Source of the DNA: Ptiloglossa arizonensis
Lineage: Eukaryota > Arthropoda > Insecta > Hymenoptera > Colletidae
Direction of reading: 5' to 3'
Assembly: GCF_051014685.1 (NCBI RefSeq)
Contig: NC_135058.1
Location: 5,432,811 to 5,496,810 of the forward strand
Length of the DNA stretch: 64,000 bases
A program made the position numbers and the translations under genes. Each line of letters begins with the position of its first letter. Position 1 is the first letter of the stretch. Below, one piece after another: positions 44,791-57,401 of this stretch. The notes below the pieces were generated by a model, which saw only the letters and a program-made list of their open reading frames with translations, did not search any database and was not told where the DNA came from.

Positions 44791-46745
44791 CGTAGACGAG
44801 ATAGTTCGGGACAGACCGGAGACGAACTCGCGAGATCCCGTGACCGTGCAACACTCGACGGGGAGAAACATTTATAAAGCCGACCATAATATCGTCGACG
44901 GCCCGTACGTACCGTCGTAACGAACTTCCGCTGCTCGGGGGCCAATATTTCACGAGATAATAAGGAACAAACAGTGTTCCCTTGTTCCCAGCGACGCGAC
45001 CTTTATTATACGCGCCGAGGCGGCAGAAATTCGTTCTCGGCCAAAGGCCGCGCCGTGCCCCAATAAAGTGTAAATGGATTACGCGCTAAGCCCCGTGATA
45101 CGACTACGGAAATCCAAAGTGCCGAGGGGGGAGAGATTCCGTACAATCTCGCCGAATCCAGTGTCAACGGACACTCTAAGAAGCCATTACATACATCTTT
45201 CTTAACCGTCCAAGTGGAAACGACGCGTGAATTTACCGCGTTTACGATTTCGTAACGTTGCTTCGAACTTCACGCGACCCAACTGTACCAAGTTTTATCG
45301 CTACGATCTCTATACTCGGTACGATCGAGTATCGCTTTCCACACGATTCTGTCCCGATTGGGTGTGTAAATTCGGTTATACGTTACACTATCGAGAACGT
45401 AGGAGAATTTGCGTAAAAGTCACTGCTCTCGAAAAACAAGGAACGCTGATCTACAGCACATGTTCACCGTCACCGAAACAGAGCGAAGCTGACACGAAGT
45501 AAAAGCGGAGGTCACGTTTGGCGTGATTCACAACCGGGGAAGCAAGCTCGAGACGGCCGATATTTTTTACCACGAGTACAGCGTAGGAGTGAGAATTTTT
45601 CAAACGTTGAACGATAAGTTTCCCTGCTGAAAATTCGACGATAACGCGACGTGTGCGAGTACGCGAGCGTTTCGATGCACACAGGGGGCTAGTATTTCCG
45701 AAAGCGACCATTACGCGACCAATGCGAACAGTCGACACGTTAAGTACCATGGTGTTCTATAAAGAGAACACGAAGGAAGATATTTTCCAACTGGCAATGA
45801 AAATTGATTTAACAATCGTGCGATTTTTAAGATACAAAGTCGAGGTCAGGATAAAACAATAATTGTTGCGTAATCATTTTTCATACGCTGCAAGAAAAAT
45901 ATTTTCCGAAAGAATGTATTTTGTTCGTTCAATAAAGTACATTCGAACGCAACGTACGGGGAAAAACATCGATTTAAAAAGAAAATATCACTAATCTCGT
46001 GCTTAACGAATTAATAGTATTAATCACTGGTTCGGTTAACTCGGAGAATGTTTAACAAGAGTATCTTTTTATCGGTATCACGACCCATAACTATTTGCCC
46101 AGAGATTACCGAGAGTACCTTCTACGCTAACGAGCAGCTGGAAAATAAAGTGTTTACAACCGTGCGCCGATGTAACATTATCTTCGTGTTTTGCACCGAA
46201 GATTCACGTCTCGGAGCGTTAGAATGCAATTAAGGATCACCTTGTCCACAGATAGGTGTATCCGGCATCGAACAACGTTACACTGCTCAACGTCGTTATC
46301 GATTCTCGCGATTGGTCGACACCTATACGCTTTGTGCGACCGACGAGGACTCGGTAACGCGCACAGGAAGCGGTGCAAATGCGAAAGAGGTTGGTCGATC
46401 GAGTTGTAAAAAAGAAAATTTACAGTTCGAAATCATCGTCGAAGTTCGCGACCGAACGATGTTTATTCGAAACTTATAGAAAAGGGATTTTCGCGACGAC
46501 ACGTTCTTCACGAACAACCGTAACCTCGATTTACCCGAAACGAGGAAATAACGGGTGAATCGTTTACGCAATATCGTAAATATTTAATCGGCTATCTAAA
46601 AATGTATTCTCCGTTGGCGAACAGACGGTTAATCGTTTTTTAACGAAGCGTAGAACACTCGCGCGATCCCGTGTCATCGCGAACCGGTCTCGTCGAGGTG
46701 TTAATACTCGGACGTATATTATAAATTACGGTGATTCATTTTCAG
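44791..46745. other. Unique DNA; possible intron before the exon at 46746
   Basis: A GC-balanced segment at 44985-45130 has a GGATTA (45076-45081) K50-homeodomain site and a TTTATTATAC word, so it may be regulatory. The rest has only short frames. It ends in GATTCATTTTCAG, an acceptor at 46744-46745. Confidence 0.35.
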
Positions 46746-46810
46746 GGAACGTTAATCAATTACCCGTGGAAGATGATGATTCATCGTTGGCAAAAGGATA
46801 TTATGTGTAA
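46746..46810 (+). CDS. Candidate 3' terminal coding exon with a YYV C-terminus
   Basis: After the acceptor TTTTCAG, two bases (GG) complete a codon begun in an earlier exon. Twenty codons then follow, from AAC at 46748 to TAA at 46808-46810. The peptide reads NVNQLPVEDDDSS then LAKGYYV. The acidic cluster and the hydrophobic C-terminal tyrosine-tyrosine-valine look like the cytoplasmic tail of a membrane protein with a class II-type PDZ ligand; neurexins are a known example ending in EYYV. I do not claim this is a neurexin. No upstream exon is identified. AATAAT follows at about 46855. The exon is short and chance remains possible. Confidence 0.38.
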
Positions 46811-48500
46811 TTCGTGCTGTAATTCCCTAACGACGAGGTAAAAGTAATTAAGAAATAATAACGATATCGCGAACGTCCGTAGGGACCGAGTGTTAACGAA
46901 CGAGTCTAACCGCCACGATCATTTTTCAAACGGCCGTTATTGCTAATGGATCGGTGGAAGAGATGGTTAAGAAGCGTGTTATTAGACGATCGAGATGATC
47001 TATGGATCGAAATATTATACTATCGGTAACGGTAGAGACGACGGTCAAGAGCATCGGTGGTTGATTGAATTTTAACTATACCGATCGGTTGACCGGAAGG
47101 ACGAGTCGACTCGTGTTTCGTAAGTGCTCGAAATATCGTTCGATAGTTACGAATGCACCGAACGATACATCGTTTTCTTCACGGACGCGTTCGTGTTCGT
47201 TTCGAAACGATATTTACCAACCACGCGTACTCGTCCGTGTTTTCGAATGGTTGTTCGATTCCCTGTTTATTCGACCAAAGTAACTTGTCTTCTATCGTAA
47301 CGTCTATTATTGGTACAGGATACGTCATAATCGCGTCTGCCGCGTAGCGAAACGCTTCGAGTCGTCTTTTATACGTTTTTAACTACGCGTACTCGGGCCG
47401 TTTACGATTCAGAGATTACCACGGTTTAAACGGAAGAACGTCGTTATCTTTTATGCTTCGAGTGTACGAGCGATCGCGAGACAAATAAGAAAACGAACGG
47501 TCAACTCGATCCCGGAATAGAAATATCATTTCCCATCGGTTGGTTCGAAATGGTAATTGAGACGCGTCGTTCGCCACTTTACGGGGCTCCCGAATTAACC
47601 CTCCGAGTGTCATGGTGGGGTTAAATGGTCCGGAGTGTTCCTTCAAGGTGTCGTATCTAATTGATTGTAGCAGTAGTCGCGCGAACGAAACTTCGCCTAC
47701 TCTGTCGTCCACGGTCGTGAATTTTCGTTGAAACGCAGAAACGGTGGAATTTATCGTTCATCGTGGACCGTTCGTATCGATTTCGAAGTTCAGGGTTCTC
47801 GTGGCGGGCCGAACTGCAACAACAACGTCGATCCGGCCGCAATTTCGTTGGGTCATCGAGAGCGTGAATATTCTTCCGTTTTCGAATTTTTAAATAAAAC
47901 GCGCGTCGTGGAACAATCGAGTACTCGTCTCGAAACGTTCGTTGTTGGAATCAATCGACGTAAAATGAATTCACGAAATTGATATCGTCGTGAAATGAAA
48001 AAAACGTAAAATATATTCCTGCTTTGCGTGCGACTACTTCTCGAAAGCTGATTCGAAATTCATTCGATAAACAAGTGTGTATTAATTGCTTGGAAAAAGT
48101 AATTTAATCGTTGGTAATCAGAGCAGGGAAACGCAGTTTATTAACATACGCTCCTCTCCGGGAAATAATTAAATAATTTGAAACACAAAACACAGCGCGT
48201 TACGGAAAAGAAACAAACGGTATCGGTGAAAATTGAATTAACGTTTCTTCGTACGGTACGCGCGCTAAAAGAGAGAGAGAGAGAAAAAAAAACGCGCGCG
48301 CGAGTACACCGTTACTTCGCAGCTGTGTATCGATTCCGATTTTGCGTTCGAGCGATCGAGAACGTACGACCGTACGAAAGCGCGCGATAAAATGCTCGTT
48401 AAAGCTAACAAAGAATATTTACTTGCCGGAAGAACAAGCAACGTTGCGAGTTCTGTGTACAATCGATCCCCGTCTGCCGCAACAAATACTTCGCTCCGTG
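46811..48500. other. Possible 3' UTR then unique intergenic DNA; solo TTAA element end
   Basis: After the candidate stop the DNA is AT-rich. Near 47593-47620, ATTAACCCTCCGAGTGTCAT followed by GGTGGGG resembles a left terminus of the TTAA family seen at 3028 and 52618, with no partner right end. A short (GA)n lies at about 48270-48284. No other gene is supported. Confidence 0.35.
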
Positions 48501-49233
48501 AATCGATGCGGTTCTAACATCCCGAGGTAAAGCCCCTCTTTGTTTCTTATCCCTCGGAGCGCGCAAACCGAATCGTTCCCGAAAACTCAATCCGCGCATC
48601 GATTGCCGACCGACGCGAAATCACGCGGACTCGAGCTCCCTCTAAAGTTCCTTCGTTTTCTTCTCGTTGAACGGACAGACCGAGGGAGAAAACGACGAAA
48701 AAGCCCGAACCGAACAACGAGGGACGAGAGTAAAAATCGGCCGAAAGGGCGAAGAATATTCCCGGGCCGATGGAACGCGAATTAATCGGGCAACGTTTCA
48801 ACTCTTCGGCAGAGTTTTCTTCGCTCTCCCCACTCTGCTCGCGTTTGCTCGTTCGCTGACACGCGAGAGCGTTAGGGTCTTTCATTACGACTTCGTTACG
48901 ATTCTCTCGTACCGAGTAGGGTCGAGTGGTGGGGGTATTCTCCGAGCGTAGAAAATGGGCGGGGGTTGCCGAAGAGAGACAAAGGTACGCGAGACGTCGA
49001 AAGATAGAAAAGCGAGGCGACGTCTGTTGGGAACAGCTGCTCCCGCTTATGTCCGTCGTTCGTCACAGAGCTTCTCGGACTCCGCGGAGCAGAGAGCTGT
49101 ACGTAACCGGAGCGGGAGGAGGTAGAGTAGGGGGAGAAGGAAAAAAGAAATACAAGAGCCGAGCAAAGAGTTACACAAAGGGGGAGAAAGGAGCGGTCTG
49201 GGACGGGACGGAGATAGGAAGAAGAAGGGGAGA

Positions 49234-49266
<33 letters not shown>

Positions 49267-49800
49267 AGGCGCGTGGGTGTGGTGGTGCAGGGTGCGGAAG
49301 AACTCGTCTATATACGGGGAACCCCTGCTGGTCGGTGAGTGCCGATCGATCGCGGCGTTCGCTCGTCCTCGGTTCTCTCTCCCTTGCCCCCTCCCAGCGG
49401 ACGCGCGCGGTCTCTCTTTCTCTGGCGCACGCTTTCACCCTCCCTGTATTATACGTCGCCAGGCCACCCGGCAAGCCAGAGCGCCTGCCCGCCCGCTGCA
49501 AAACCCGTCTGGCTTCGCGCGACGCTCGCATTACCCACGGTCGTGTTTCTGCTAAGATTTCCGTGGAGAATAGGTAGCCGGGTCTCGCAACAGGAAAAAC
49601 GACGAGAAAGCTTCCCGATACGCGCGCACGCCTCGCGGCTCCCGGAACAAACCGCGACGCAAGGAATTCTGCTTGTTCCGCTGGAATTAGTAACGGAACC
49701 TCGCGCGTTCTCCGTTGTATCGCGAATGTACATCCTTTCGTCCGGGATCGCGTCGGGCTGCACTCCTTGGCGCGCGTGGACCGTTACGGGAGGATAGCTG
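48501..49800. promoter_or_regulatory. GC-rich block with a TATA-like motif, candidate promoter region
   Basis: The sharpest GC rise in the second half of the window. It contains a (GA)n tract at about 49232-49267 and TATATA at 49309-49314 in CTCGTCTATATACGGGG. A donor-like CGGTGAGT lies at about 49333-49340, followed by C-rich sequence. A plus-strand promoter with a non-coding first exon would fit, but the distance from TATA to the donor is too short for both to be used together. Long frames on both strands (209 and 211 codons) include the GA tract and are not called. Confidence 0.28.
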
Positions 49801-52617
49801 GGAGGGGAGACTACAGATGCAACCGATTTATCATACCGCTCCACTCGAGTACCGATTTGTCGTGTATTCTTTTTTCTTTCTTTTTTTTTTGCGCGCGCGC
49901 GCGTTTGTCCCGACGTACCGCAGAAGCGACAAATCCGATCGAGAAGTAGCACGTACGATCGTAAAAAGAGATACTTCGACGTTTGTATTTCCAGACCGAA
50001 ATCGCAAAGGGAATCGTTCCATCTGCCCCTCCGAACTATCGCACGCGTTACAACTTGCGTCGCTCGCTGCACCTGCAACATAGCAAGCTTTTACGGCCGT
50101 GCGGTACTCTCGTTCAACGCGATTATGGAGTACGACAGGTTGGTGAACAACACTGCACGGTTTGTAATTATTTTTCCGGTTCGGTTTAACCGACGAGTTT
50201 ATCCGCGAAACGTGGAAAAAAAAAGAGATTATTCGTTTTTCAGAATTTTTCTTTTACGTTTTTAGTATATATCGTTGATTTGGCGGTAAACACGCGCGGT
50301 TGTTGAACGAAAATTGGTTAAAAATGTTCCGTTTTTCTAGCCATTGTTCCTTCATTTTTGCACGAGTATTATATTTTTAATCTTCGAGCGACCTCTATCG
50401 CGCGTGGCACTGGATTTAATCCTCTAATGAAAATTGAAATTTTTACGTTCGTCGCTTTGTCTTTGCGAGGGTGTTAGCAATGGTTCGGTGATGTTGTCTA
50501 GATGAAAATTAATACAAACACGACGTTGTTCAGACCATTTTTAATAATACGTAATGGAATAGTTTTTTCTTAGGAACGAAAATTTTAATGGAAAACCGTC
50601 CGAACGAGGTTTCGACTCGTTTTCGTTGAGAAACTCTTACGGAAAAATTGTACAAATTATAGTTTTCATTAGTGTAAAAACAACGGGGAAAATTACCTTT
50701 CCGAGCAATCCGTACAAAGTTAAAGACGATCTCTATAAATAAAAATCTTTAAATATTTCTGTTGTTCGTGTTTATTTCCGATCCAATCGCAAAAATTCAT
50801 CAGCCGTTAACCACAAAAGTGACTAAACACATAATTACATTTAACTTCTATTTCGAACGAATCGACGAAGCGTCAAACTCTAATCGATAATCGATAAGAC
50901 AATCGCGTCTTTCGCATCAGGAATCGTTCGAAGATATTTCTCAAAATACTCCGAAACGATCGTATATAACATCGAAACGAAAATGTATCAATGGTATCGA
51001 AATGTATCTCCATCGTCACGAATCGAGTTATTTTCGGTTGTTCGAGCGTTGTTGTTTCGTTCATTGTTTTTTCACCGTTCGGAAAGTAGGGGAGCTCGCA
51101 CGAGAGAGAAAGAGAGAGAGAGGAAAGGACGTGCAAAATTAGCCCTTTCGTTCGTCAGGACGTTTGTTAGGACAAACGGTTATTTCGGGTGTACGTTTAT
51201 GAAGACAATTCGCAAGACGGGGCCGTCGTCTCGGAATGTTATCTCGGTCCAATGAAAATATTTGCGGCAGTGCCGAAGCTAGCGAACAGGAATTGGAAAA
51301 AAAGGCGCATTCACGTGCGGCCGTGACTTTGCGCCACTTTGAAGTCGGCTGCGCGCAGCCTGCTGGTAATCGCCATTTACCGAGTCGGATAAACCGAAAC
51401 TCCGTAAATAGAAGATCGTGAATACACAAGCGTTTGTAGTAGCTTTCGGTTCGGTTTTAACGGTTATTCGATCGCGCGGGTAAATAGCGCATTGAATTTT
51501 CTAAACGTCGAGCTGTGGACTGGGAACGACTGGAAGCCACAAAGGATTCGAGAAAATTGAATGCAAAAATTCACGGAGACGGGAAATCGGGAAAGGGACG
51601 AGACTTTTTCCAAATTTTACGACCTTCTTTTTCTTTTGGGTTTTCACGGTTGATTTTTCTCAAGGAAAAGTCAACGATTACCAACTGTGTAGCTACAACG
51701 AAGGATCGATCATGGTCGGTAGGATGTCGCGTCGATATTTCAAATCCAACCGAACAGATACTGTTGGGAGCTGGAGAAAACGTTCCCGGAAAGAACGCGA
51801 GTCCCGTGGGTCGGGATGCATTTGCCACCGAAGGTCACTAAGTGTGTCATCCCCACCACTGTTCAACGCCGCTTCGTCTCGCGGCTTTTCGCTCCGCCCA
51901 TTGCGCTTGAAAAGCTAAAGTGTCGTGCCTAGCCTGATTTATAATCGGGAAAGTGACCTGGAAAGTTAATCCAAAGGTTACCGGGAAATAATATCGCGTT
52001 CGAGATTCTATTTTAAACGCAGGGAGAATTTACGGGAACAATTAACTGCTCGTGTTATTTACAACGATGAACAATGGGGAGAGTTTTTATAATCAATTTT
52101 CGAGTATCGACGCTCCGATTCGTGCCGTTTAACGATTCGTACAAGTTCTTGCTACTGTTGGGAGTTCAAGAGTGTGTGTTCTGGAAGGAGTGCGATTTCT
52201 ATTGGTCGGAATTTTATCATTTCGTAACACACATATACCAAGGGAGATCCACGACGAGTAGAATCTTTTTTCGAATACGAAACTACCACGGTGGATATCT
52301 GTAAGGCTGGAAGCACACTTTCCTTACCGAGTCTCGAGGAAAAAGATCGACGACGAGAAACGTTCTGATTGCCTCTTATCCGCGATACCGCGATGGATCG
52401 TACTTGTCAGCTTCCAGAAGTAGTTTCCCACGCTACATTTTTTTTTCACGTTACCGACTCTCGTCGTCGGTGAACGTAACTTTTTCCACGGGCCAATAAT
52501 TTCGAAAACGACGCATTGCCGTGAAGCTATAAAAAAAATACGTCTGGACTTGCCGCGTTGGTCCACTCGGTCATGGAGTAGCAGCCCTTCGTGGCGGCAT
52601 CCGTCGTATCGGAAGGG
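49801..52617. other. Unique DNA, nothing assigned
   Basis: GC-rich to about 50100, then AT-rich. A (GA)-rich tract lies at about 51101-51122. A 108-codon plus frame at about 51515-51841 has no recognised domain. Confidence 0.4.
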
Positions 52618-52660
52618 TTTAACCCTCGACCGGCTGTGTTCGGGTCATTTCGATCCCAGG
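52609..52660. mobile_element. Solo end(s) of TTAA-flanked element(s)
   Basis: GGAAGGGTTTAACCCTCGACC holds a GGGTTTAACCC palindrome. From the TTAA rightward, CCCTCGACCGGCTGTGTTCG then GGGTCATTTCGATCCC follows the same layout as the inward-read right end of the element at 2811-3028. No opposite end was found within a few hundred bases. Confidence 0.35.
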
Positions 52661-52919
52661 CTTACGGGCAGGGTCTGGCTACGCTGTTCGAGCCACGATA
52701 CTTGAGAAAACGTTTGCGCCAGACCGATAAGGAGACGAACGTGTCTCGAAGAAATGCACTTTTTTTGCGCATTATTCGATCCAACGCCATAAAAGACAGA
52801 CGCGTTCCTTTTCATCGAAATACACCACGGAAGATGAACGACTAATTAAATTACAACTGCAAATATTCTGTATAGCGTGCACACATTTTTCGATAATTAC
52901 ATCCGTAGAAATACAGACC
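52661..52919. other. Short unique spacer
   Basis: Nothing is assigned. Confidence 0.5.
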
Positions 52920-53270
52920 TTTTTTCTTCATTTCAAACGCATCATTTTCTTCGACATAAAAATCGTAGAGGTACGAATATTTCTTTCTGTAATTCGAAAT
53001 TTGTCATTTTGTCAATAACACTTTTGCCAATAATAACAATCCTAGAGGGACGAATATTTCTTTCTATAATTTGAAATTTGTCATTTTGCACACTTTTGCC
53101 AATAATAACAATCTTAGAGGTATAGGACTTTCTTTTATTATTTGAAACGCATCACTTTCTTCGACATAATAATCGTAGGGGTTCGAATATTTCTTTCTAT
53201 AATTCGAAATTTGTCATTTTGCCAATAATAACAACCCTAGAGGTATAGACATTTTTTTTTCCATATATCG
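52920..53270. repeat. Tandem repeat, ~200-bp higher unit with ~85-bp subunits
   Basis: AAACGCATCATTTTCTTCGACATA-type sequence occurs at about 52937 and 53146. Inside, GAATATTTCTTTCTATAATT and GAAATTTGTCATTTTG recur three times, with TTGCCAATAATAACAATC between them. Confidence 0.88.
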
Positions 53271-54029
53271 TTCATTTTGCGTAATTTCTTTCTTCCTTTT
53301 AAGGTCGCTTCTTTTCAGAAAATTTGAAAACCACCGCTCGAGCGTAAATGTAACAACGTTGATATTTTTTCGTTCGGTGGTTTTTCAAAAGTTTCGGACG
53401 GATGTGTGTCCCTCGTGGCCGCGACGAGTTTAACAATGCGATTCTAGGAAATGTGAAAGACTTCGTATTTTCTCCGCTAACTATTGTCCCGGGATTCTTG
53501 GAAATCAGATCGCGACGTTTAACGGTCGAAATGGTCGGTGGTCAGGGCTAAGCACACACGTGGCGCCCCAACGGTCGCAGAATTCCGGTTTACGGTGTTT
53601 CCCGGAAAACAAAGTGGGCCCTGGTATGCAAGGGTCTTCGTTGTTCTTACATGGTTAATTTGCGCTGCGAGCGTGTCCTTTTGGAAAGATACGTGGACCG
53701 TTCAGGCCACGCTTGCAGCCGGAGTCTCATCAGTGAGCCGAGTAGAGCTCGCCCGAGTGCTCGAAACATTCGAGTAGCTCAAAATTAGAACCGAAAATTA
53801 AACTCGTGAAAAGCTTTGCCAAACCGAACCCGGTACACTGTTATTCGAGCGATAGTTCAAGTGGTACGAAAATTTCGATCCGACCGAATAATTCCAACGG
53901 AGTTGGAACGTTGAAACAAGTCGAGTGGAAATGACGAATCAGAATTTTTACCAGGTACTGGAAATGTTTCGAGCACACAGGAGAGAGAGAGGAAAAAAAA
54001 AAGAAGAAAAAAACGGTTGCGGCGCGATA
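53271..54029. other. Unique DNA, nothing assigned
   Basis: A 79-codon plus frame (about 53538-53777) includes a hydrophobic stretch (FVVLTWLICAASV) but starts at a non-ATG codon and matches nothing I recognise. Confidence 0.4.
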
Positions 54030-54400
54030 ATCCCTGGCGATATTGTTATCGTTCGATCGTGGGTGTAAAATAACAAATTTTTAACAAAACGGCTATCGTT
54101 CGAAGATAAACATTTTTTTGTTTTTAACGTGAAACGAGAACCGCGCGAGAAGAAAATTGTTATCGTTTTATCGTGGGTGTAACATAACAACTTTTAACAA
54201 AGTGTCTATCGTTCGAAGTTGACGATTTCTTCTCTAACGTGAAACGAGAACCTCGCGAGAAGAAATTTGTTGTATAGTTCGATCGTGTGGGTAAATGTAC
54301 AATTTTTAACAAAATGTCTATCGTTCGAAGATAACAATTTTTTTGAAAGTAAAATGAAAACCGCGCGAGAAGGCCAGGACGATGAGTAGATTTATCGATG
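54030..54400. repeat. Tandem repeat, ~114-bp unit, 3 copies
   Basis: TCTATCGTTCGAAGATAAC variants recur at about 54091, 54205 and 54318, with TCGATCGTGGGTGTAAAATA, ACGTGAAACGAGAACC and GCGCGAGAAGAAAATTGTTA in each. Confidence 0.9.
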
Positions 54401-54939
54401 TTTTTAACGCAAAGTGGAAACAACTGGAGAAAAGGCTAGGATCGCGCGATGAACAGGATATCTAAGAACGTGCCTTCTGTATTCGAAGAAGGCAACACGT
54501 TCGTTACATTTCGTGAAATCTTGACAACCCGTTCGAGAAACACGGTTTCGAGGTAAACGCGTGCAAGCCCGCTGGACGATGCGCTTGAGCAATCTGACAC
54601 GCTCTCGAGAATATTCTATCACTCGGTTCTTTTTTCGAATTTCGAAACGAAACTTCAGGAATACATTCTCGCACGATGAAACTTTCAAAAGATGTAAAAA
54701 GAAACGATTCCCTCGGTTCGATCGAGCGCCGTGGTTGTTCTTTCAACTATCGCCGAGCTCGACGCGTCCAACGTCGCGTGGACCATTGCTGGGTCACGTT
54801 CCACTTTCCGCTCGGACAGATTTGATAATTTCGTGCAAGAAACGCCATCCTGGAATATTTTCCAGTATCGTTTAACCGGTACGTAATTATCGTGGGTAGC
54901 GGGAAATCAGTGTACCGTGGGTCATCGATTCTTTTTTCC
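54401..54939. other. Unique DNA, nothing assigned
   Basis: Overlapping chance frames on both strands and no recognised motif. Confidence 0.5.
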
Positions 54940-55480
54940 AATAATTATTTTTGTAGCCTTACGGGCGTTGTAAATGAAGTCTTACCCAAGATAAACTGTA
55001 ATGCAATATCGTTGACGATCCGAGAGCAAAGTCACGTAAAATTGACACTCGAGGCGCGTCGAGTCTCTCCTAACAGGCTCTCGAAAGTATTGTGCAATTT
55101 TATTGCTTCTTCCTCCCAATAATTATCTGCGTAGTCTTACGAACGTTGTAAACGTTTTACGAACATTGTACAACGAATGAAGTATCGTTGACGAATGGAA
55201 TGTCACGTGAAATTGGCACTCGACGCGTTGAGTCGCTTAACAAGCTCTCGAAAATGTATAATTTGATCGTTTCGATAATTTTCGTGGTCTTATCGCGCAC
55301 AACCGTGTGTTGATAATTTTTTACCAGACGCGCGATAATTATTTTCGTTGTCTTGAAAACGTATAAACGTATACAACGAATACAACAACGCGGAGTATCG
55401 TTGTACCGAATGAAATGTCACGGTAAATTGCCACTCGACGCGTCAAGCCGCTCGATGCTCAAAAATAAACAATTTTATTA
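54940..55480. repeat. Degenerate tandem repeat, ~177-214-bp unit, about 3 copies
   Basis: Variants of AATAATTATTTTTGTAGCCTTACG, GTTGTAAA, GAATGAAATGTCACGTAAAATTG and CACTCGACGCGTCGAGTC recur near 54945, 55120 and 55330. Each includes the palindromic GACGCGTCGAG-like word. Confidence 0.75.
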
Positions 55481-55713
55481 CTTTCTCTAATTTCCCTGGA
55501 AAATTACGGGAATTTATTTCCGAAACGTTTTGAAAATTGTAAAAAAAGTCGTTAGCCAATGGCCGATGTTAGTTTCAAGGGCTGTCGTCGTTGCATCGTT
55601 CGTTCGTCTCACGATTTAAATTTTTTTCCTATTTTCCTTTCCATTTTTTCAGTTTCGAGCCATGAATCGTGAAGAGCAACGATAGTATCGTCGTTCGTAC
55701 TAACAAAGATAGT
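55481..55713. other. Spacer with a very strong acceptor-like site
   Basis: A 30-base pyrimidine run ends TTTTTTCAG at 55652. In the first phase it is followed by ten codons (FRAMNREEQR) and a stop at 55683-55685. It is too short to call, but worth noting as a possible terminal or untranslated exon. Confidence 0.3.
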
Positions 55714-56229
55714 GGAAATCGCTTTTGAAACGGTAGTAGATGCAAATTATACTACACAACTATCAAAAAACCTTAATAGGTTTCTTCAAAATGGGTCTTC
55801 GTTTTCGAGATACTTTGATTTGAAGTTTGATACGCAAACCGTAAATAAATTACTTAAATCTTTTCAACAGAGCAAACTTTGGGTAAGTCGGTAGAGCGAA
55901 TTCCAGACTTTCGTGATTATTTTCTATTTTTAATACAACTTTCAAACGCAAAACTATGATTTAATTTTGTATTTAATAACATGCGTGCAAAATAGCATAA
56001 AATTGATCTGGTAATGACTAATACGAATAAATAATACAGAAAAATATAGATACAACATATATTGCTATGTTACTCCTGTATTTACTTCTGCAATTTATAC
56101 AAAAAATTCAAAGTATTCTTGTCAAAGTATCTCGAAAACGAAGGTCCATTTTCAACGAACACATTACAGTTTCTCGATACTGTATATGTACTATAACTCG
56201 CATCCACTATCGTTTCAAAAGCGATTTCC
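55714..56229. mobile_element. Fold-back element with ~105-bp terminal inverted repeats
   Basis: The left arm 55714-55818 begins GGAAATCGCTTTTGAAACG and ends CTTCGTTTTCGAGATACTTT. The reverse complement of 56122-56229 gives the same start and end with about three quarters identity between. The 300-bp interior is AT-rich and non-coding. Long-arm elements of this size are typical of non-autonomous DNA transposons (MITE or foldback). I see no clear target duplication, so the superfamily is undetermined. Confidence 0.72.
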
Positions 56230-57080
56230 GTTACGGTGAGGTCCCCTCGTAAGTTCTCGCTCCTATATCTTTATATTTTCGACTTTACATTCTTCTACGT
56301 AGAATTCGCGACGTCACCTAATACGATACAAGTCCCCGTGTATCGTGACAAAAATCCATACCCGAATTTACGACACCGTCGAATTCTTCCAATTCACCGT
56401 ACACCGTTCTCGACTGGTAAACGCGTTCACGAAAACGCCAACGCGGCGCAACGCGCCTCGTTCTGGCATAGAAAATTAATACGTGTGACAAGTGGAACGA
56501 ACGCGAGGAGAAACCACGGTTAGAAATTCCGCGATTAGAAACGGCTGGCCCGATATTAACGAAACCGACCGCGTCGTGTCACGCGGGTTGCCCGTTCCGT
56601 GAACGTTCGAGTCCACGTTTTCGTTTTCGACTTGCTTTTGTTCTCCGAGCGCGGTACCGTAACCGCGCCGGGACGACCAGTAGTTCGGCCAGCGACTTCT
56701 TCGATACCCGAGCGTGATTCCCAGCACCGTTCACCAACCTCTTCCTTCTCCATGTTCCGCGATGGAAACCCGTAGTCGTCGAGTCGCGAGCCAGTGTCTA
56801 GGATTTCTCCGCCAAATTGCTGACCGTCTTTGTTTAGCCAGGAATCCCGCTACCGATCCCAGGTGCGGAGCAGGAAATGAAGCTCGGTCTCCACGGAGAA
56901 GATTACGGCCCGGCACACACCGAAATCGAGAATGAACCGTGCGTTTTATCGTGGTTTCGGTTCCGCAGAGCCCCGGTTGGCCGCCGGGTCTCTCTCGTCT
57001 CGCGATCGAAACCCGGCCGGAGCGAAAAGAAACCGAAGAAAAGGGAAAAGTGGAAGGAAAGTGCACAGAGGAGACGAGAA

Positions 57081-57139
<59 letters not shown>

Positions 57140-57401
57140 TTCGTTGATTAAGGCGCAACGTGCTCGTTGATTAAGGTACACAGTGGTGCGCGTGCGCATC
57201 AGCGAGTGGGCGTGGCGTGTGTGTATTATTCTCGGTGTTTCGGATCCATTAATATTTCGGGGGGCGCGCGAGCGAGACCTCGGACCGACACGAAACTTTC
57301 AATTTCCGGGGAAAAAGGAACGAGCGCGGGAAAATAGAGAGATGGAAACGGCGTTGTCGACGATGCGTCGAAAAACGCCGCGATAACTCGCGCGTTATTA
57401 A
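56230..57401. other. GC-rich unique block with a GA microsatellite
   Basis: GC-rich from about 56400, with (GA)n at about 57079-57136 and open frames on both strands. None is recognised. It could be promoter-like DNA. Confidence 0.3.

Noticed and set aside
44970..45090. Acceptor-like CTTGTTCCCAG followed by two open phases
   Set aside because: Two phases are open with equally plausible text, so there is no basis to choose. The block may be regulatory and not coding.
48896..49555. 209- and 211-codon frames on opposite strands
   Set aside because: They overlap each other and include the GA tract. GC-rich DNA alone explains their openness.
53538..53777. 79-codon frame with a hydrophobic stretch
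   Set aside because: It has a non-ATG start, no homology that I recognise and no splice signals.
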